DNA from: Bradyrhizobium sp. C9
GTDB taxonomy: Bacteria; Pseudomonadota; Alphaproteobacteria; Rhizobiales; Xanthobacteraceae
Direction: 5' to 3'
DNA length: 64,000 nt
Assembly: GCF_002532045.1 (NCBI RefSeq)
Contig: NZ_NWTG01000030.1
Span: 1-64,000, forward strand
The first letter of the stretch is position 1. Each line of letters begins with the position of its first letter. Both the position numbers and the translations under genes were made by a program. Shown piece by piece: positions 24,700 to 33,653 of the stretch. The notes beneath the pieces were generated by a model. That model was not told where the DNA came from, ran no database searches, and saw only the letters and a program-made list of their open reading frames with translations.

Positions 24700-24855
24700 C
24701 GCAAGCGGACAGCGCTGTTCTGCCATGCTATATTGATGTCGGCGCGACAGGGGGACCGGTTCGCGGCGACACGACGAGCTATCCGAAGAACAAGAAGCGC
24801 GCGTCCCGGCACAGGGACCAAACGGCTCCAGACCAATCGCGGACAGGAGGCGCTG

Positions 24856-25281
24856 ATGTACAAGTCCATTCTCGTGCCGATCGACCTCGCCGATACCGAT
24901 CTGGCGAAGCCTGCGATCGCAACCGCTGCGACGCTGTCGCAAACCTGGAACGGCGCGGTGCGCCTGCTCAACGTATTGCCGATGACGCCGGTGATGCTCG
25001 CCGAATATGTCCCGGCGGATTTCGACAGCCAGCAGCGTGAAACATCGGAAGAGGCGCTCGCCATCGTCGCGCGCGAATCCGGCATCGCGCCCGGACGCAT
25101 CTCCGGCGTGGTCCGCCAGGGCGGCATCTATCACGAGATCCTCGAAGAGGCCGCGACCATGAAGGCCGACCTGATCGTGATGACCTCGCACCGCCCGGCG
25201 ATGCGCACCTACTTCCTCGGCTCCAACGCCGGGCACGTGGTGCGCTACGCCAAGTGCTCGGTGCTGGTGGTGCGGCACTAA
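24856..25281 (+). CDS. Universal stress protein (UspA family)
   Basis: 141 residues, single UspA domain. It opens MYKSILVPIDLADTDLA and contains LLNVLPMTP. The nucleotide-binding region is ADLIVMTSHRPAMRTYFLGSNAGHVVRYAKCSVLVVR. The usual G-x2-G-x9-G-S/T ATP motif is altered here (HRPAMRTYFLGSNAG), so ATP binding is uncertain. AGGAGG ends five bases before the ATG, which settles the start. Expression is probably stress- or growth-phase-dependent, as usual for the family. Confidence 0.9.
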   Translation: MYKSILVPIDLADTDLAKPAIATAATLSQTWNGAVRLLNVLPMTPVMLAEYVPADFDSQQRETSEEALAIVARESGIAPGRISGVVRQGGIYHEILEEAATMKADLIVMTSHRPAMRTYFLGSNAGHVVRYAKCSVLVVRH

Positions 25282-25741
25282 AGCTCAATGAGTTTTGGGG
25301 CCGTCGCAGGCGGCGCTGCCAAAATATCGAAAACAACCCCATGCACAGTAGCCGGCCGCCGCCGGCGCTCGGCCAAGGCGACTTGACACGTCGGGCAACT
25401 CAGGGATACATTTCTAATATTCCGAAGTTGTATGTACGCCCCCTCGCCCGCATGTCGTAGGCAGAGAGGTAACGCGCACTGTTTGCGGCCGCAGCCAAAT
25501 CACATCCTGCATTCAGGCGTTAGAGCCACGGTTCGGCAGTCAGGCTCAATGAGGCGGCTGACCGACGGCGATTAGTCGCCATGCACCCGAAAGCGGACGC
25601 ATTGTGCTTACATCGAGTTCTTCAGCTTCTGACCCGTTGCGGACATCGAAGGGCGAGCCCTGATCTTCGGATTGGCAATCTCGATAGAGTTTGGGCCCTT
25701 ACAGTCACCATGTGTTAGTGAGTTTGCTGCACAACCATTAG
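25282..25741. other. 460-bp gap with likely dispersed repeat
   Basis: No convincing gene lies here. The left part, about 25290-25370, holds CAAAATATCGAAAACAACCC followed by CATGCACAGTAG, which I recall as a common dispersed Bradyrhizobium sequence, preceded by a GC-rich stem (GGCCGTCGC...GGCGGCGCTGCC). A 68-codon frame crosses it but looks like the usual translation of that repeat. The right part is lower in GC and shows nothing identifiable. Confidence 0.4.
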
Positions 25742-26134
25742 ATGCGTAGGTTGGCGACATCTCTTCTGCTTGGCATGTTCATGGGCACCATAGCCTACGT
25801 GTCGGTCGGCCGTTTAAGCGACTGGTTCAAGACAGGCGCCCTTGTGGTGCACAGGAAGTGGTCGGTCGGGCCCGACGCTGTCACTTACTCCAGCGATCCC
25901 GTCGGATTTCTCGCTGAACTTGGCTTGAATGTCTTTCTAATTGCCGCCGGAGGTCTCGCTGTTCTGGCTGCATGCCGAGAAATCATCGTCGTGGTGATGG
26001 GACCCCAATCTCGCTTTCTGGGGCCGATGAGCTGGCAATTCGCAAGTCGGATGATGTCGGTGCTCATTGGCATCTCGATCTGCTTCCTTCTGATCATCTC
26101 GTTGTTCGGCCTGCTTCGCCGATTTGTTCAATAG
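25742..26134 (+). CDS. Hypothetical three-helix membrane protein
   Basis: 130 residues with hydrophobic segments near 5-22 (TSLLLGMFMGTIAYVSVG), 58-82 (ELGLNVFLIAAGGLAVLAACREIIVVV) and 104-125 (MMSVLIGISICFLLIISLFGLL). No family is recognised. The base composition and codon choice are less GC-rich than the neighbours. No clear ribosome site precedes the ATG, and an internal ATG at residue 12 is an alternative. It may be a lineage-specific or acquired gene. Confidence 0.5.
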   Translation: MRRLATSLLLGMFMGTIAYVSVGRLSDWFKTGALVVHRKWSVGPDAVTYSSDPVGFLAELGLNVFLIAAGGLAVLAACREIIVVVMGPQSRFLGPMSWQFASRMMSVLIGISICFLLIISLFGLLRRFVQ

Positions 26135-26359
26135 TGATGACCAACTCGAACGGACCGACAGAAGCTGCACGGTAGACATACGCTGGAGTATAATCGTCGT
26201 TGGGTAGCACCCTGCGGTCACGCCAAAGGGCCATGTTGTTCCGCACTTGGCCCATAGCCGCCGGTCTGCATGACCATCGGGAACGTCGGCTCTACGAGGT
26301 GAAGCGGAAGTCCATCTGTTCGGTCGCCATGGGCGGCTTTTGACCCGAAACAGACTTGT

Positions 26360-26563
26360 TCAGATGAGCCTGAAGGTGATCGCGATCAAGAAGAACACGA
26401 TTAGCCCGATGCCGACCACCTTGAAGATATACGGGGCTTCAACGTCGTCGCCGAGCCGCTCGAAGGACTCCCCCCACAGGGTCTTTGCGACGAATCCCAG
26501 AACAAAGAGCGTGATCAAGAGGATTGTGGAGGCGGTGTCGCCAATCGAGGCTCCCATCTGCAC
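26360..26563 (-). CDS. Small two-helix membrane protein, GTG start
   Basis: 67 residues. Two hydrophobic helices, TASTILLITLFVLGFVAKTLW and IFKVVGIGLIVFFLIAITFRLI, are joined by an acidic loop (ERLGDDVEAPY). The start is a GTG six bases after AAGGAG. No family is recognised. It lies between the preceding hypothetical gene and the GGDEF-EAL gene, in the same lower-GC patch. Confidence 0.55.
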   Translation of the reverse strand: MQMGASIGDTASTILLITLFVLGFVAKTLWGESFERLGDDVEAPYIFKVVGIGLIVFFLIAITFRLI

Positions 26564-26666
26564 ATTCCGCTCCTTGGATGCGGTTGAGAAATCTACAACA
26601 TCTACGGGTTGAGGAAGAGTTTTCGACGCGCCCCAATCCAGGCAACAAGCGAAAGCGCTATCGCTT

Positions 26667-29210
26667 CTAGAGGCGATTGCGTTTTGGCTCGATCCGGCGC
26701 GCCTCGCGCTCGATGCCAGCCGCCACCAACGGCGCCTTGTCGGCGGCGACGGGCGGAGAGAACACGAAGCCCTGCACGAGATCGCAATCGAGCCCGCCGA
26801 GCACGTCCACTTCGGCCGGCAATTCGGCGCCCTCTGCGACCACGGTCATGCCGAGCCCGTGCGACAGCGCGATGATGCCGCCGAGCAGCTTGCGCTTCTC
26901 CGGTGCGGTGGAGATGCCATCGACGAAGGCGCGGTCCACCTTCAGCCAGTGGAACGGCAGCCGCGTCAGATAGCCGAGCGAGGAATAGCCCGAGCCGAAA
27001 TCGTCGAGCGCCAGGCGGACGCCAAGACCGGAGAGCGCCGTCAGCGTGCGGCTGATGCGCTGCTCGCTGTGATCGACGAACAGGCTTTCGGTGAGCTCGA
27101 GGCAGAGCAGCTTCGCGGGAAAGCCGGTCTCCGCCAGCGCGGCCGAGACGATCGTCTCGAAATCCACATTCCAGATCTGCGCCGGCGAGACGTTGACCGA
27201 GACGGAGCGCGGCGGCAACCCGGCATCGAGCCAGGCGCGGCCCTGCCGGCAGGCCTCGCGCAGCACCCACTGGCCGAGATCGACAATGAGCCCTGAGCTC
27301 TCGGCGATCGGGATGAACTCGGCCGGCGAGATCGGACCGCGCTCGGGATGGGTCCAGCGCAGCAGCGCCTCGAAGCCGGTGACGTTGCCGGTCCGCAGGT
27401 CGAGTTGCGGCTGGTAATGGGCCTCAAGAGCGCCGGTCTCCACCGCATGGCGCAGATGCCGGCCGAGGTCGAGCCTTTGATCGACGGCCTGCGCATAGAC
27501 CGGCTCGAACAATTGCGCACGGCCGCGCCCGGCTTCCTTGGCCATATAGAGCGCCAGGTCCGCATTGCGCACGGCGGTCTCCGCCGTCGCCCCGTGCTCC
27601 GGCAGACGGGCGATGCCGATGGTGGCGCCGACGAAGGCCTCGCCCTCGGCGAGATCGACGGGGACCGACAGCTTGCCGATGAGCCGATCGGCAAGCCCGG
27701 TCAGCGCTCCGTCGGACATGACGTATCCTTCCGCCAGCACGGCGAATTCGTCGCCGCCGAGCCGGGCGATGAAGGCGCACGGCCCCAGCTCCTGCCGCAG
27801 CGCAGCCGCCACCTGGATCAGCAATTTGTCACCGGCGGCATGGCCGAGGGAATCATTGACCTCCTTGAAGCGATCGAGATCGATGAGCAGCAGCGCGGCG
27901 CCCCGGTCGTCCCGGGTGCAGCCCTCAATCAGCGCACCGAGTTGGCGCGTGAACAGCGCGCGATTGGCGAGGCCGGTCAAAGGATCGGTGTAGGCGAGCT
28001 GCTCGAGTTGGCGCTCGGCCTCCTTGCGCTCGGTAACGTCCTGCACGGTGCCGATGATGCCGATGACCTTGTCGTGGGCGACCTCCGCCTTGCAGATGAC
28101 AGCCAGATCGCGGGCCGTGCCGTCCGCGTGCAGGATGCGCAGGTCGGTGGCCTCGGTCCTGCGGGTGCGAACGACCCTCCGCTGCAGGTCCTTGAAGCGG
28201 TCGGCGTCGCCGTCGAGGAAATAAGGCCTCATGCTCTCGTCGGTCGGCTCGAACGTATCGTGGTCGAAGCCGAGCAGCTGGTGGAGCTCGGGCGCCCAAA
28301 TCGTGCGGCCGGTGTCGAGCCGGAAACCCCAGGTGCCGATCTTGCCGAGCCGGTGCGCTTCCTCAAGCGCCCGCGTGCGCTGGTCGAGCAATGCCTTGGC
28401 CGCCCGGAGCTGGGTGATGTCGCTGGACGTGCCGCGATAGCCGAGAAAGCTGCCATCATCGGCGTAGATCGGCTTGCCGCTGGTGCAGATGCTGACGCGC
28501 GACCCGTCCTGGCCGATCAGCGTATAGGTGAAGTCGCGAAAGGGGCGACGGGCCTCCATGTCGGCCCGGTGCCGCGCCATGGCCTCGGCGTCCTCGGGCG
28601 CATAGGCCAGTTCCCAGCGCGCCTTGCCGCCGGAAGCCACCGTCTGGAAGGCCGCGTTGCCGGCAAGCGATTTGGGATAGGGCAATAGCCGATGGGCAGC
28701 GTCGCTCTCCCAGCACCAGTCCGAGGCGGTCGAGACAAAATCGGCCAGCCGTTGCTCGCTCTCGGTCAGGCGCCGCAGCGCGGACGTCTCCTCCGTGACG
28801 TCGCGGACAATGCCGGACACGCGCCGGACCTGACCGCGCGCGTCGAATTCCGGTTCGCCCTGCACCACGCAGTCGAGCAGGCTGCCGTCGGAACTGCGGA
28901 GCCGCGTGCGGACCGCATAGGGCCGCCCCTCCGCCCAGCACGCCGCGTAATGCGCCTCAAGAACCTTCCGGCTTTCAGGCAGATAGCGCTCGCGCACCGT
29001 GGCGATCGGGATGTAGCCGTCGACCGTCTCGAATTCGTAGAAGGCAGCAAGCTCGGGCGATATCCAGAGATCGGTCGCGGCGGCGCTCTGCGACTCCCAA
29101 TAGCCCATGCGGGCCAATCTGATGGCGCACCGCAGCGACCGCTCCTCGTGCCAGCGGCGGCGCGCTTCCCGGGTCGGGGCCTGCCCTTGCGACAATTTGC
29201 GAGCGGCCAT
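26667..29210 (-). CDS. PAS-PAS-PAS-GGDEF-EAL cyclic-di-GMP protein
   Basis: 847 residues, no membrane segment. Three PAS/PAC units precede residue 420 (around 35-140, 155-275 and 285-415; RVSGIVRDVTEE, YRGTSSDITQL and IGTVQDVTERKEAE mark their ends). The diguanylate cyclase domain has an intact RLGGDEFAVL active site but no RxxD inhibitory site. The EAL phosphodiesterase domain keeps FEALLRW, SVNVSP, LELTES, LDDFGSGYSSL, LKVDRAFV, AEGAE and QGF, so both activities are possible. The PAS domains presumably sense a cytoplasmic signal and tune motility against surface attachment. Confidence 0.93.
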   Translation of the reverse strand: MAARKLSQGQAPTREARRRWHEERSLRCAIRLARMGYWESQSAAATDLWISPELAAFYEFETVDGYIPIATVRERYLPESRKVLEAHYAACWAEGRPYAVRTRLRSSDGSLLDCVVQGEPEFDARGQVRRVSGIVRDVTEETSALRRLTESEQRLADFVSTASDWCWESDAAHRLLPYPKSLAGNAAFQTVASGGKARWELAYAPEDAEAMARHRADMEARRPFRDFTYTLIGQDGSRVSICTSGKPIYADDGSFLGYRGTSSDITQLRAAKALLDQRTRALEEAHRLGKIGTWGFRLDTGRTIWAPELHQLLGFDHDTFEPTDESMRPYFLDGDADRFKDLQRRVVRTRRTEATDLRILHADGTARDLAVICKAEVAHDKVIGIIGTVQDVTERKEAERQLEQLAYTDPLTGLANRALFTRQLGALIEGCTRDDRGAALLLIDLDRFKEVNDSLGHAAGDKLLIQVAAALRQELGPCAFIARLGGDEFAVLAEGYVMSDGALTGLADRLIGKLSVPVDLAEGEAFVGATIGIARLPEHGATAETAVRNADLALYMAKEAGRGRAQLFEPVYAQAVDQRLDLGRHLRHAVETGALEAHYQPQLDLRTGNVTGFEALLRWTHPERGPISPAEFIPIAESSGLIVDLGQWVLREACRQGRAWLDAGLPPRSVSVNVSPAQIWNVDFETIVSAALAETGFPAKLLCLELTESLFVDHSEQRISRTLTALSGLGVRLALDDFGSGYSSLGYLTRLPFHWLKVDRAFVDGISTAPEKRKLLGGIIALSHGLGMTVVAEGAELPAEVDVLGGLDCDLVQGFVFSPPVAADKAPLVAAGIEREARRIEPKRNRL

Positions 29211-29464
29211 CGGTCCCCAACTACAACGCTAGCGTACGCAACTATTACGCTAGCATAGCGCGTCACAACCTTGGAGCGACGGCGATCACAAACCGGGGGT
29301 CTTCGGCATCTTTGGTGTAGTTTCGGTGAATTCTGCAACCGGCACCTGGTGTCCGGACGTGGCTCAATCTGAACTATCCTTCGCCACGCTCAAACACTGG
29401 ACCATTGCGGCCGTCTGCGATGCGACCGCTCCGCTCACGCGAAGCCGTCGCATCACGCCGCTGC

Positions 29465-29701
29465 TCAACGGATCCGCACCAGCTCGATATCGAAATCGCC
29501 GGTGACGGCGGTCTCGATCTGACAGCGCGAGATCCCGATATCGCGCAGCGTCCGGTCATCGAGCTGGCGCAGCGTCTTGATCGCCTCGCGGCGCACCCAA
29601 TAGGTCGCGAGTGCATCGCCCGACATTCGGAGCAATCGGAGCAATCCGCTCATCATGCTGGACCGTGCGGGCGATTCCGCGGCTGAGTACATCGTCGTCA
29701 T
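29465..29701 (-). CDS. DUF1127 (YjiS-like) small protein
   Basis: About 78 residues. The C-terminal half, ATYWVRREAIKTLRQLDDRTLRDIGISRCQIE, is the DUF1127 arginine-rich motif. Small DUF1127 proteins have been tied to phosphate, carbon and sRNA-linked regulation in alphaproteobacteria. The start is the ATG of MTTMYSAAE, with GGAG eight bases before it. It is divergent from a MocR regulator, and its upstream region carries four TGCCGTT half-sites. Confidence 0.82.
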   Translation of the reverse strand: MTTMYSAAESPARSSMMSGLLRLLRMSGDALATYWVRREAIKTLRQLDDRTLRDIGISRCQIETAVTGDFDIELVRIR

Positions 29702-29722
29702 TGTCGTCTCCTTCGATGCCCA

Positions 29723-29774
29723 AACGGCAAAGCTATGCCGTTGACACAAATGCCGTTTCAGCACCTGTGCCGTT
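29723..29774. promoter_or_regulatory. TGCCGTT repeat cluster upstream of DUF1127 gene
   Basis: AACGGCA at 29723-29729 faces TGCCGTT at 29736-29742, forming an inverted repeat with a 6-bp centre. Two more TGCCGTT copies follow at 29751 and 29768. The cluster sits 22-73 bp upstream of the DUF1127 start and looks like a multi-site operator. Confidence 0.5.
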
Positions 29775-29848
29775 GAGACCTCGGACCGCTTGCGCGCTCT
29801 TCGGTGCAATCATGGGCTTGTTCCCTCTTAAATGATCCGGTACATTAC

Positions 29849-29885
29849 TCGGAGCAAGTAAAACATTGCTCTCGGTGCAATAATG
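29849..29885 (+). promoter_or_regulatory. Candidate MocR autoregulatory direct repeat
   Basis: TCGGAGCAAGTAA at 29849 and TCGGTGCAATAATG at 29872 are direct repeats 23 bp apart, the second overlapping the MocR ATG. A third copy, TCGGTGCAATCATG, lies at 29801. MocR proteins often bind direct repeats near their own start. Confidence 0.45.
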
Positions 29886-31226
29886 TCGAGGTTCGAATAT
29901 CTGAAGCTGGCGGATGCGGTGGCCGCCGAGATCGCCAGCGGCGCGCTGAAGGCGGGCGACCGCCTGCCGCCGCAGCGGCATTTCGCCTATGACCGCAACA
30001 TCGCGGTCTCGACTGCGAGCCGGGTCTACACCGAGCTGTTGCGGCGCGGATTGGTGGTCGGTGAAGTCGGCCGCGGCACCTTCGTGTCCGGCGAGGCGCG
30101 CCGCGGCATCGCCGCTCCGCCCGAACCGCGCGGCGCCCGCATCGACCTCGAATTCAACTATCCGCTGCTGCCGCATCAGGCGACGATGATCGCCAAGAGC
30201 CTCGAAGGGCTGGAGCGACCCGAGGTGCTCGAGGGCGCGCTGCGGCCGGCGACCAGTTTCGGCACGCGAGCGGCGCGCACGATCTCCGCGGAATTCCTGG
30301 CGCGCAAGAGCTGGGCGCCGAATCCCGACCAGATCGTGTTCACCGCCAATGGCCGGCAATGCATCGCCTCGGCGCTCGCCGCCGTCGTACCGCCGGGCGG
30401 ACGCTGCGGCGTCGAGGCGCTGACCTATCCGTTCGTAAAGGGCATCGCCGCACGGCTCGGCATCGCGCTGGTGCCGCTTGCGATGGACGAGCACGGCGTG
30501 CGCCCCGACGCGGTGCAGAAGGCGCACCGCGAGGCGCATCTGTCCGCGCTCTACGTCCAGCCCACGATCCAGAACCCGCTCAGCATCACGATGCCGGCCG
30601 AGCGACGCGCCGAGCTGTTGCGCGTGGTGGAGAAGCTCGGCCTCGTCGTCATCGAGGATGGCGTCTACGGATTCCTCGACGATGAGATGCCGCTGGCCGC
30701 GCTCGCGCCGGACAGCTGCATCGTGCTCGACAGCCTGTCGAAGAAGGTCGCGCCCGGCCTCGCGCTCGGCTTCATCGTCCCGCCGCCACGGCTGCGCGAA
30801 AACGTCATGGCCGCAGTGCGCTCGGGCGGCTGGACCGCGTCGGGCTACGCCTTCGCCGCGGGGCAGCGGCTGATGGCCGACGGCACCGCCGCCGAACTGT
30901 CACGGCTGAAGCGGATCGACGCCGGCCGCCGCCAGCAGATCGCGGCCAAGCACCTGGCCGATTTCGAGATCCAGACCAACCCGAAATCCTACCATCTGTG
31001 GCTGACCTTGCCGCCGCACTGGCGCTCGCAAACCCTGGTCGCGGCCGCGGCGCGGCGCGACATCGCGCTGACGCCATCGACCACCTTCGCCGCCACGCCG
31101 GGGCACGCGCCCAATGCGGTGCGGCTCGCGCTTGCCGCGCCGCCGATGGAGCAACTCGACATCGGCCTGCGCACCTTGGCCGGAATGCTGAGCGCGACCG
31201 AGGAGGATTTTGACTCGACGGAGTGA
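29883..31226 (+). CDS. MocR-type regulator (GntR-aminotransferase fusion)
   Basis: 447 residues. Residues 1-75 are a GntR winged helix (KLADAVAAEIASGALKAGDRLPPQRHFAYDRNIAVSTASRVYTELLRRGLVVGEVGRGTFV). Residues 95-440 are a fold-type I aminotransferase-like domain with the PLP-binding region LDSLSKKVAPGLALGFI and NPLSITMPAERRAELL. Such regulators use PLP or an aldimine as a signal, as in GabR and PdxR. No vitamin B6 or amine gene is adjacent, so the target is unknown; the divergent DUF1127 gene is a possible one. Confidence 0.9.
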   Translation: MSRFEYLKLADAVAAEIASGALKAGDRLPPQRHFAYDRNIAVSTASRVYTELLRRGLVVGEVGRGTFVSGEARRGIAAPPEPRGARIDLEFNYPLLPHQATMIAKSLEGLERPEVLEGALRPATSFGTRAARTISAEFLARKSWAPNPDQIVFTANGRQCIASALAAVVPPGGRCGVEALTYPFVKGIAARLGIALVPLAMDEHGVRPDAVQKAHREAHLSALYVQPTIQNPLSITMPAERRAELLRVVEKLGLVVIEDGVYGFLDDEMPLAALAPDSCIVLDSLSKKVAPGLALGFIVPPPRLRENVMAAVRSGGWTASGYAFAAGQRLMADGTAAELSRLKRIDAGRRQQIAAKHLADFEIQTNPKSYHLWLTLPPHWRSQTLVAAAARRDIALTPSTTFAATPGHAPNAVRLALAAPPMEQLDIGLRTLAGMLSATEEDFDSTE

Positions 31227-31336
31227 CAGCGCACACTCACTCCGAAGCGCCGCAACAATCCAGCATTGGGTACGCGCGGCAGGCGCGATCGCAACACCCG
31301 CAGCGGCCCGCTTCGAGTGATTCCGGCGCCAGAGCC

Positions 31337-31696
31337 TCAAAAGCCACAGGCCGCATACGTCTTTCTCGCGAGACGAAAATGCGCGCCGTCGGCGACGAAG
31401 TCGACGTCCAGGCATTGGTTGCCCCTGCGATATTCCCCGATCACGCCGCACTGCAGATATTCGAGGTTGATCCGCCAGCGCTTTTCCTGCGGTGAGTAGG
31501 TCGCAAAGTCGTGCTGCGCGACAGGCGGGCCCTTGCAAATGCCGGCAACGTATTGCCGCACATCGAGCGGCAAAGCGTCGACGTGATTGGGATCGAGCGG
31601 ATCATGCTTGTTGCCTACGCTGCCGCCCTTGGAAAGCGCCGGGGGGATGCTCAAGAGCACGAGGCATAGAGTCAGAATGGGGGTCCGGATTGTCAT
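31337..31696 (-). CDS. Secreted small hypothetical protein
   Basis: 119 residues. Residues 1-22 are a Sec signal peptide (TPILTLCLVLLSIPPALS). The mature part is about 97 residues with three Cys (GICKGPP, LQCGVIGEY, NQCLDVDF) plus a fourth near the C-terminus (YAACGF), which could give two disulfides. LDVRQYVAGICKGPPVAQHDFATYSP is a recognisable conserved-looking block, but I know no function. It is convergent with the MocR gene. Confidence 0.6.
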   Translation of the reverse strand: MTIRTPILTLCLVLLSIPPALSKGGSVGNKHDPLDPNHVDALPLDVRQYVAGICKGPPVAQHDFATYSPQEKRWRINLEYLQCGVIGEYRRGNQCLDVDFVADGAHFRLARKTYAACGF

Positions 31697-31835
31697 CTGA
31701 CACTCCAGCTAAAAGCAAATCAGGTGCCGAGTTTACAGCGCGTGGCTTACAGCCCCCTTACAGTCCGACAGCGAGAGCCTTGGTCGCCTTATCCAGCCGG
31801 CTCGTCGATATCCGCGCTTCATCGCGAACGTGCCT

Positions 31836-32428
31836 TCAGGCAACCGGCCACTCCGCGATGAACCCCCTCGCCTTGTACGGCTCGATCTTGTCCCATTCGC
31901 TCAGGACCCGGCGGCGAAACTCTGGAATGGTGTGCCAGTGCGCACGCGGCACCGCAAAATGATCCACCGTCACCAGCATCTTCTCGACCTCCGGCCAGTG
32001 CCGGTGCAGCGTCATCGGATAGCGCCGCGCGGTCCAGCTGTTGCCGAGGCAGATCACGCTCCTGATATTACCGAGCCCCAGCGCCGCGTCGATCACCGGC
32101 AGCGAGAAGATCACGTTCTCGCCGGTGTTCTGCGCGCGATGCTCCTCGAGGATCCACTCTGCGGGCACGCCGCCCGCCACCATCGCAGCCTTGATGATCT
32201 CGCATTCCGAGCGGTCATCGCCCGGCGTCACGCCGCCGCTCACGATCGACCAGCGCGCAAAGCCGTCGCGCCAGAGCCGGACCGCCGCCGCGACCCGCCC
32301 GGCAACATCGCCGCGTGTGCCGAACACGAACAGGAGATCAGCGGGCTTGAGCGGGTCTCGATCAGGTGCCGGGCATTGATCGCGGCGATCTCGTCGCGCG
32401 ACGGCATCCGCAAACTACGATCGTCCAT
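31836..32428 (-). pseudogene. YdcF-like (DUF218) gene with frameshift
   Basis: The first 26 codons from the ATG at 32428 (MDDRSLRMPSRDEIAAINARH...) are in one frame. The DUF218 core LLFVFGTRG, SIVSGGVTPGDDRSECEII, EEHRAQNTGENVIFSLPVI and IRSVICLGNSWTARRY is in the next frame and runs to the stop at 31836. The frames join at about 32345-32353, where one base appears to be missing in CCCGCTCAAGCCCGC. Joined, the product would be about 197 residues and full length. It is either a real inactivating mutation or a sequencing error; an alternative GTG start at 32327 would omit the first strand. YdcF proteins are of unclear function and bind nucleotides. Confidence 0.65.
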
Positions 32429-32500
32429 GCCGATGCTCGCTCTGCTGGCTACAATATGCGCCGACGATGTCGCGCACGGACGCCCGCACGAAGTCACATT

Positions 32501-33154
32501 TCATTGCGCTTGATTGCGCACCGGCTTCGGCAAAAGCGCATCGGGCAATTGATCGAAGCGGTAGCGCCGCGGGCGATTGCGGGTGACGAAGCCGCCGACC
32601 TGCCAGGAGAACAGCGCGGCGAAGCCGACCAGGAACAGCGCGCCCATCCAGTTCGCGGCCAGCAGCGCCATCACCAGCAATCCGGTCATTGCCACCGCAA
32701 GGCACCCGAGCAGCGCCAGCGCGGCCGTATATGTCTTCGGCCCGAGGCCTCCGACCAGCCTCGCCGTGCTGCCCGCCGCCTGCATCCGGCGATGCAGCTC
32801 GACGATGAAGTCGCGGTAGAGATGTCCTTGCGGCGCGACCAGCGTCGCGGTCTGCCAGGTGGTCGAGAGGATTGCGATCCGCCCGCCTTTGGCGTTGTCG
32901 ATGTCGGCGCGAAACCGCTGCTGCTGCATCGAGACCGGCCGGTAGGACAGCTTGACGGCGGAGATGTCTTTGTAATCCCACACGCCCGATCTGCCGGCGA
33001 TCCGCCACGACAGCCCGGCCGCGGTCAGCTCGAACTGGTGCGCCGAGCCGACCAGAGAGGCCTTGTAGGCATAATGCAGCGGCGAACCCTCGCCTGCCTC
33101 AGACCGGTCCTGCAACGTTGTTGGCAATCCGCCGTTCCACCTGTTCGGACGCAT
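32501..33154 (-). CDS. Hypothetical membrane protein
   Basis: Up to 217 residues; the start is uncertain because no ribosome site is clear. Residues about 28-125 form a soluble beta-rich domain (HQFELTAAGLSWRIAGRSGVWDYKDISAVKLSYRP ... RIAILSTTWQ), reminiscent of a PH-like fold. Two membrane helices follow (YTAALALLGCLAVAMTGLLVMALLA and WMGALFLVGFAALFSWQVGGFV), then an Arg-rich tail. No family is named with confidence. It lies divergently 44 bp from the next membrane protein gene. Confidence 0.6.
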   Translation of the reverse strand: MRPNRWNGGLPTTLQDRSEAGEGSPLHYAYKASLVGSAHQFELTAAGLSWRIAGRSGVWDYKDISAVKLSYRPVSMQQQRFRADIDNAKGGRIAILSTTWQTATLVAPQGHLYRDFIVELHRRMQAAGSTARLVGGLGPKTYTAALALLGCLAVAMTGLLVMALLAANWMGALFLVGFAALFSWQVGGFVTRNRPRRYRFDQLPDALLPKPVRNQAQ

Positions 33155-33198
33155 CCGCGCGCTTGCATGGGATGTCGCGCCTATCCTACAAGCGAGCC

Positions 33199-33633
33199 AT
33201 GCCCGAGACGACCTATTTTCCGCGTTACCTCATCCTCGGCGGCGCGATGATATCCGGCGTGCTGCTGGCGCTTGCCGTGCACATGCTCGGCGCGCGCTAC
33301 GGGCTCGATCTCGGCGGCCTGTGGCGCTCCGATACCCACGAGTTCATGCCGGCAGGCGCGGCGATCGCCTGGTGGCTGATCGCGAGCGTCGGGTTTTCCG
33401 GCGGCTACTTCACCGCCAATCTGATGCACAGCGCGGTGGCCGGCCAGATCCCGCAGCGGATGCGGCAGTTCCTGATCGTCGTCGGCGTGCTGATGCTGGC
33501 CGGCGCCGGCCAGGCCGCGTCGGCGCCGAGCACGGGCTCGACCTTTTCCGCCGTCCTCGCCGGCCTCGCCGCGCTGTGCCTCGGCGCAGCAATGGCTTTC
33601 TGCGGCGCCTATTTTGCCCTGCGCAAGAGCTGA
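33199..33633 (+). CDS. Hypothetical four-helix membrane protein
   Basis: About 144 residues. Hydrophobic segments lie at about 10-28 (LILGGAMISGVLLALAVHML), 52-75 (AGAAIAWWLIASVGFSGGYFTANL), 90-108 and 116-140 (FSAVLAGLAALCLGAAMAFCGAYFAL). No function is recognised. The ATG of MPETTYF is chosen because the upstream extension lacks membrane-protein character. It is convergent with the MHYT-GGDEF-EAL gene. Confidence 0.6.
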   Translation: MPETTYFPRYLILGGAMISGVLLALAVHMLGARYGLDLGGLWRSDTHEFMPAGAAIAWWLIASVGFSGGYFTANLMHSAVAGQIPQRMRQFLIVVGVLMLAGAGQAASAPSTGSTFSAVLAGLAALCLGAAMAFCGAYFALRKS

Positions 33634-33653
33634 GCGCCCGAACTTCCTCCAGA

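Noticed and set aside
25254..25460. 68-codon frame past uspA
   Set aside because: It overlaps the uspA end and translates what looks like a dispersed non-coding repeat.
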